This document shows positions 58,711 to 64,000 of a stretch of DNA of 64,000 bases, piece after piece. A model generated the notes under the pieces. The model was not told where the DNA came from. It made no database searches and was given only the letters and a program-made list of their open reading frames with translations. Origin of the DNA: Ashinkailepas kermadecensis (taxonomy: Eukaryota; Arthropoda; Thecostraca; Neolepadidae); the NCBI GenBank assembly GCA_034440615.1, contig JAOTOM010003923.1:96001-160000 (forward strand), written 5' to 3'. Made by a program: the position numbers and the translations under genes. How positions within the stretch are numbered: position 1 is the stretch's first letter; every line of letters begins with the position of its first letter.

Positions 58711-59333
58711 CGGTGATGTAATCGGCCTGGACAGTTCAATTGCCGACAGAGAGTTATCCAGACAATGCAGAAAGTTATCCACGAGGAGCTAAGCCGACGC
58801 CACCGTGGGGATTGAGTGGAAACGACCCCTCTCCCACAAACTTCTTGAAGTTTAGCATTATGCCCGCGGCATTGCATGCAAATAATCGACGTCAAACATC
58901 TTTGCTCTCCTGCCCAAAATCCGTGGTGACGTCCATTCGACGAGGCAATCAATGTCGCTCTTGTTTGTTTCACACGCACACACACGCGCAGCACGTTGTA
59001 CGCAACATCACCTTCGGAACCGAGAACTCGGCAGGCGAACATCCCGGAACACACTTTTTGTCCAGAACAACACGCTCACCACGCACAAATCGACAAATAA
59101 GCTGCCTGCCGGCTGTGTGGCGGGCGGGCGGCTGGCTGGCGCGCGCGTCCCGGGGACGTGGGAGCGCGCGCCGAGACGTGCACGGCCGATATGCGACGAT
59201 TACGGCGCGCACAAGGGCGGCCATCGGTCGTCACGCGTAACGGCGGGCCGACACATTAGGCGAGATATGGCCGTGACGAGTCGATGGTCGGCCAGCGCGG
59301 CGGAACCTGAGAACCGCCACAGCCGTCTATTCA
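58711..59333. other. Unassigned, partly GC-rich sequence
   Basis: CpG-rich at 59100-59300. No gene recognised. Confidence 0.4.
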
Positions 59334-59335
59334 AT

Positions 59336-59393
<58 letters not shown>

Positions 59394-59430
59394 CATTATT
59401 ATCCTTATTATTATTCTTATTAGGTTTGTC
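59334..59430. repeat. (TTA)n microsatellite
   Basis: About 30 TTA repeats with a few substitutions. Confidence 0.97.
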
Positions 59431-60059
59431 GTTGTTCTTGTTCTTGTTCTATATATGTATACATCATTCAAAATAATTTCACTATTTACTCGGCGACAGT
59501 GGCGAGACCGCCGTCGTTGGCGGCGTCCCGTCGATCGCCGATCAACGGAGACGAACCGAACCGTCGGACCGTCTGCGGTGGCGTGGCGGTCTCTGAGCGA
59601 ATGCATTCGTCACGATTGCGGACCGACTCCGCTGAGGGCATGTGCACAACCAGGAGTTGTCGATGCGACTGCAAAGGTCCGGTCGGATTGAGTACCATGA
59701 TTAGCAATGTATTACCAAAACTGATTGGTTTGAAAATACAAGCTATTGGGAAGGAACAATGGAACTCACATTAATCATAATTTAATATAATTTAACATCA
59801 TCTACATATAAACTGAACTTAATAGAAACCGTCATACCATAATACCTCAATACCCCCCCGCCCCTCCCCTGACTGTGCTAGTAGCCGGGTAGCATACCTC
59901 GGGAGAGCAGTGTCACGTTCCGTGACTGTGTCCGTGGTGGCGAGGACCCGCCACGCGCCAGCGCGTGCCTCTCCCGCCAAATGAGACGCAACGCGGCGGT
60001 CGAGGCGGCCGAGAGCAGGTTTGGGTCGCCGGTGACCGGAACGGCTGTGAAGCGATAGA
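59431..60059. other. Unassigned sequence
   Basis: No gene recognised. Confidence 0.45.
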
Positions 60060-60069
60060 AAGTGACGGA

Positions 60070-60140
60070 GCTGTCAGCCGCGACTGTGACGTCAGCCGCG
60101 ACTGTGACGTCGGCCGCGGGCGACGGCTGACGTCATCGGC
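60070..60140. promoter_or_regulatory. CRE cluster in an 18-bp repeat
   Basis: TGACGTCA occurs at 60087-60094 and 60128-60135 with TGACGTCG at 60105-60112. The first sites lie in a repeated GTCAGCCGCGACTGTGAC unit. The segment is CpG-rich and could be a CREB/ATF-bound element; binding is inference. Confidence 0.45.
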
Positions 60141-61240
60141 CGGTGCTGGCCGGACCGGCCGGACCGGCGTCTGGCGCTGTCAGGCCGCCGTCCGACACGG
60201 ACCGTCGCACCAGAAGCTCCATCAGTCGTCGACGTAACGATGTAATTGTAGCCACGGCCGTCCACCGGTAACCAGCTATCTATTGGACAAATACGTCTAG
60301 TTACAGTTGCGTGTTTCTTTTCATTGTTTTTATACAGAAGGTCGGAGTGATGCCAAAGTTGTCCTAGCGCGATATCATGATTGCATGTTATCGGATTTGA
60401 AGAATGCTCTTGCCACGCAACGTCCATGGTGGTAATGTTAATATGATTCAATGACAGGGAGCTATCCACTTCAGCCCCGATAGTAGCTGAGTCCACGGCT
60501 CCAACGACCCAGTCAGAGGACAAATATGTAAGAAGAACGTTCGTTCCCCTGCTTCGTGACTATTCACCGTCACGCTTCTGAATGACTCCGTATGTCCGTC
60601 GTGAACTGGAGCTGTTTCTAACTTTAGTTTTCTTTCTTGCACGAGTGAATTCCTACCGACGCGTGCGTACCGTTTGGTGCGAAAGTCCGCGAAGTGCTTG
60701 TCAGCCGCAATGACACTGTGGGATAGTGGGCGTCCAAACCGCCTCGCCTCGGAGCTCCTGGGAAACCAGGTGGAAATGCGAACTGATGAGAAGATAAACA
60801 ACAGCTGTCGGTCTGTCCATACTCGAGCAGGAGCGGAAGATGGAATGAGACGGAGAACGAGAGATGGGAAAGATAGAGAGCGAATAAAATGGGAAGCGGA
60901 AGACGTTGTGTGGGGCGAGAGGAAGCACCTACCAGCCTCTGTTTCTCAGTCGAGACAAAAACTCGTCGAAGTCCGCAACGGAAGTTCAGTAACTGCGCCT
61001 ATCTGTCTTCTTAATGGCTAATTTTCTTCACAATGACGGGAGTAATCAGACTGTCATATTACAGGCTTCCTCTCGAGAGGTGACAATGCTTTCTTTCCGC
61101 ACACACAGGACATTGGCAGTGTAATTGTGGTGGGTGGGCCTCATCGAGAGCGTGGCTCATCATCATCACCGCCGCGAGACACTTCACGAACTTGTTAGAT
61201 CTGCTCGCCATCGGCGTCACGGCTATTGTCCACTGTTCAG
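60141..61240. other. Unassigned sequence
   Basis: Frames up to 143 codons without recognised motifs. Confidence 0.45.
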
Positions 61241-61241
61241 A

Positions 61242-61433
61242 TCCGTTCACTCTCTTTCTCTCTCGCTCTCGCCCTCTTGCTCTCTTGCTCTATCTCTATT
61301 CTCTCTCTTCTCTATCTCCATCTCCTCCTCCCTCTCTCTTTCTCCCTCTCCCTCTCTCTATCTCTGTCCCTCTCCTTCTCCCCTCTTTCACTCTCACTCT
61401 CTATCTGTATCTCTCTTCTATTTCCTGCTCTCC

Positions 61434-61465
<32 letters not shown>

Positions 61466-61471
61466 TTCTCA
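61242..61471. repeat. Imperfect (CT)n tract
   Basis: About 230 bp of CTCTCT with interruptions, a polypurine-polypyrimidine tract able to form triplex DNA. Confidence 0.95.
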
Positions 61472-61658
61472 GGGGCGTGAGACTCCACGTGGACTCCAGC
61501 TGGAAACTGAAGGTGCTAGCCTTCAGCTTCCAGGTGGAGTCCAACCACAGAGGGATCCAACCCGCAGGGACGATTGCTATGTCGGAGGAGTACGGCGTGA
61601 CTGTCTCCAATCCCGGGCCGATCCGGACCCAGGGACCCGGCGGTGGCGACGCCCTTGC

Positions 61659-61849
61659 TCACGTCACTGGGGGCGGGGGGGACGAGTAGTCTAGGGGTAA
61701 GATGCTCGTCTCACAATCGAAAGATTGTGGGTTCGAGTCTCACCTGTCGGTACTCTTCGCCCGCGACCAATCGGCGTGAGAGATTGGCGACGCTATATGA
61801 CTCAACGGTCGTCGTGTCGTAAAACCAATAACCAACCAATCACGTCACT
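61659..61849 (+). mobile_element. tRNA-derived SINE, full length, 10-bp duplication
   Basis: The element spans about 61669-61839, between TCACGTCACT at 61659-61668 and 61840-61849. Extra G residues precede the GACGAGTAGTCTAGGGG head. It has an intact B box GGTTCGAGTCTC and the tail TCGTAAAACCAATAACCAACC. Confidence 0.9.
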
Positions 61850-61853
61850 TGCG

Positions 61854-61886
61854 TTGACACGTGACCAGCGTCGTGTCACGTGTCAA
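61854..61886. other. Perfect 12-bp inverted repeat with CACGTG in each arm
   Basis: TTGACACGTGAC (61854-61865) and GTCACGTGTCAA (61875-61886) are exact inverse complements around a 9-bp spacer. Each arm holds the E-box CACGTG. It lies four bases after the 3' target duplication of the SINE. Confidence 0.85.
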
Positions 61887-62483
61887 TAGGTGCCGCTCCA
61901 TTCGCCGAGGCGATGGCAGTTCAGCGCTCGGAGATATGCCTCAGCAGTGAAGTGCGGTCTGGCCGGGACGACTGGGACAGTGCGGTGCAGTCCAGCCAGG
62001 ACAGCTGGGGGTTGGAGACGCTGGCGGGTCTGAGCGGGCACTCCGGCCATTCCACCCTCGCCCTCACACCAACCAACTGGAATCGAATATTGAAGTTAAA
62101 GCGCATGGACCGTAATTCTCGAGTATTGCAGGGGAAAATATTCGTTGAAGGTAAATAAGAAATGCATACATTCCGATCACAGATCTTTATCAAGCTCATT
62201 ACTTTATACTACTGCACACTATTAATGCAGAAAATATGCTGATTTGTCTGCATCGTTGTGTAAGCTTGACAAGGAGCTGCAATCGATTTTATACGTTTCT
62301 TAAGTCTATTTAACTCATATTTTCCCTTCAACACTCCAATAATTAGGTCAATGGCTTGAATTTCACTTTAATGGCTCTCTTCACTTCAGCACTCCAACCA
62401 ATGAATCGGATATTTGTGATGTGGAAACAAGCAAAGTAGAGGATAATATGAAGAGAAGTGTACTTCAACACATGTATCGTGTA
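61887..62483. other. Unassigned sequence
   Basis: A 92-codon frame (61880-62158) has no recognised motif. CACTTCAGCACTCCAA-like and TTCAACACTCCAAT segments near 62330 and 62385 are a diverged short duplication. Confidence 0.45.
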
Positions 62484-62662
62484 TCATGGAATCGTTGGTT
62501 GGTTATTGGTTTTACGACACGTCGACCGTTGAGTCATATAGTGTCGCCCATCTCTCACGCCGATTGGTCGCGGGCAAAGAGCAGCGACAGGTGAGATTCG
62601 AACCCACAATCTTTCGATTGTGAGACGAGCATCTTACCCCTAGACCACTCGTCCCCTCATGG
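62484..62662 (-). mobile_element. tRNA-derived SINE, minus strand
   Basis: The element spans about 62490-62656. On the minus strand it reads GGGACGAGTGGTCTAGGGGT, then GGTTCGAATCTCACCTGTCG, and the tail GTAAAACCAATAACCAACC. A short 6-bp duplication TCATGG (62484-62489 and 62657-62662) is the best flank. It is the only SINE in this window on the minus strand. Confidence 0.88.
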
Positions 62663-62892
62663 CTCCAGCTGACATAAAGGGGTCGGTGAGTGCCGCCGGC
62701 TGTCGGAAGGAGGGGCGGGGGACATGAAGATGGTAGGCATCCCTGGGCATTAACTTTTATCAGTTCCGTTACAAGTGTCTGTACTTTTATTATATTACTC
62801 GACTAATTAACTATCTTTGTACGTGCAAGTCTGTAATATTGACACATGGTCGGAAAAAGCCATGGAATGGCGACTGTACAAAATACATGATG

Positions 62893-62905
62893 CTGAGGAT
62901 GATGC

Positions 62906-62944
<39 letters not shown>

Positions 62945-62984
62945 CGGTGATGGTGATGACGACGACGACGACGACGGCGGCGAC

Positions 62985-63040
<56 letters not shown>

Positions 63041-63045
63041 TGTCG
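62893..63045. repeat. (GAT)n-(GAC)n trinucleotide repeat
   Basis: About 15 GAT units are followed by GAC units with GGT, GGC and AAC interruptions. A plus frame (62817-63080) reads Asp throughout, since GAT and GAC are synonymous; another reads Met then Thr. Confidence 0.96.
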
Positions 63046-63157
63046 AAAGCATCACAAATATGTCGTTCGAAATCGGATGAATAATTGATGAACTATTGTG
63101 GTCTAGATCTATGTGGTCCCTCCCAAACTAGTTTTCCCCAGCCAACACCCGGTGGCT

Positions 63158-63170
63158 GGATCCACCAGTG
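63158..63170 (+). mobile_element. hAT right-terminus-like motif
   Basis: GGATCCACCAGTG differs by one base from the family end GGATCCGCCAGTG. No partner end or duplication was found. Confidence 0.35.
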
Positions 63171-63375
63171 ACTGAACGTCAAACCAAACAAGGAACCAGC
63201 GATCACTACAGCCAAGAACGCTAGCCATATTTGATATAAGTCCTATGCATGACATAAGTCCTCCGTTAAAGCGCAATCGCTGCATGTGGCACTCCCCGCG
63301 CATAACGACGCACCGCGTAGCTACACTCCGCGTAGCACTGCTACACTGCCACGCTCCGCGTAGCACAGACTGCGT

Positions 63376-63945
63376 CCGTGAGCTTCCGGCCGCCCAGGAC
63401 CGACAGTCGGCGGCACCGGAGAGACGTGCCGGCCGCCCAGGACCGACAGTCGGCGCCACCGCAGAGACGTCCGGCCGCCCAGGACCGACAGTCGGCGGCA
63501 CCGGAGAGACGTCCGGCCGCCCAGGACCGACAGTCGGCGGCACCGCAGAGACGTCCGGCCGCCCAGGACCGACAGTCGGCCCGGCAGAGACGTCCGGCCG
63601 CCCAGGACCGACAGTCGGCGGCACCGGAGAGACGTCCGGCCGCCCAGGACCGACAGTCGGCGGCACCGGAGAGACGTCCGGCCGCCCAGGACCGACAGTC
63701 GGCGGCACCGGAGAGACGTCCGGCCGCCCAGGACCGACAGTCGGCGGCACCGGAGAGACGTCCGGGCCGCCCAGGACCGACAGTCGGCAGGACCGACACG
63801 CGGAGAGACGTCCGGCCGCCCAGGACCGACAGTCGCGAGTCGGCGGCACCGGAGAGACGTCCGGCCGCCCAGGACCGACAGTCGGCGGCACCGGAGAGAC
63901 GTGCCGGCCGCCCAGGACCGACAGTCGGCGGCACCGCAGAGATGG
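63376..63945. repeat. Minisatellite, 42-bp unit, ~13 copies
   Basis: Units carry GGCCGCCCAGGACCGACAGT and CGGCGGCACCGGAGAGACGT. Several units have deletions (near 63571 and 63786) and ACCGCAG variants. 42 is a multiple of three but the deletions shift frame; three minus frames of 197-292 codons nevertheless remain open. Confidence 0.96.
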
Positions 63946-64000
63946 GGGACTTTTCTCACCTTGGGACCTGCGAGGAGGGCCAATCACCGCGTCCGCCCTT

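Noticed and set aside
61487..61560. Coding exon after the CT tract, which resembles a splice acceptor with polypyrimidine tract
   Set aside because: The tract is a microsatellite over 200 bp long and the following frame shows no recognisable domain or donor.

Overview
This is animal nuclear DNA, most likely from an invertebrate; an arthropod is plausible but the sequence cannot prove it. I recognise no intact protein-coding gene and no structural RNA gene. Evidence for an animal genome: retroposed SINEs with an arginine-tRNA-like head, a decayed CR1/L2-type LINE, short hAT-type DNA transposons with 8-bp target duplications, long dinucleotide microsatellites, and GC-rich CpG-dense islands next to AT-rich sequence. 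Long reading frames are abundant, but nearly all lie in tandem repeats or GC-rich islands, where open frames arise without selection.

Layout. 1-8.5 kb: sparse sequence with one full SINE (819-981), a 225-bp hAT element (5608-5832), and a GC island (5.9-6.4 kb) holding a perfect RFX X-box, followed by two minisatellites. 8.9-15.7 kb: GC islands, two hAT-type elements, and an island at 13.0-13.4 kb with three X-boxes and three inverted CCAAT boxes; a further X-box lies at 14.95 kb. 15.7-22 kb: mostly unassigned, with a 678-bp hAT element (18919-19596) and a 37-bp minisatellite. 22-25.4 kb: 26-bp and 22-bp minisatellites and a GC/CA tract. 26.1-27.2 kb: LINE remnant. 27.9-28.6 kb: second copy of the hAT element. 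28.7-46 kb: a repeat-dominated stretch with a run of unrelated minisatellites (units of about 12, 27, 6, 27, 30-32, 30-60, 33, 19, 35 and 25 bp). 46.9-48.6 kb: SINE cluster with two full-length-like copies and two very short tail insertions. 49.7-64 kb: C-rich, 21-bp, 43-bp and 42-bp minisatellites, GC islands, two more SINEs, a third short SINE tail and several microsatellites.

The items I rate highest: (1) three 41-54 bp SINE-tail fragments, each bounded by its own 12-17 bp target-site duplication and starting at almost the same point of the tail; (2) two copies of a hAT element with perfect 8-bp target duplications that each carry extra internal terminus-like motifs; (3) seven X-box-like RFX sites confined to GC islands, one island combining them with phased CCAAT boxes; (4) the number of unrelated long minisatellites. 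None of these is a proven new system. Copy numbers and boundaries were read by eye and are approximate unless exact motif positions are given.
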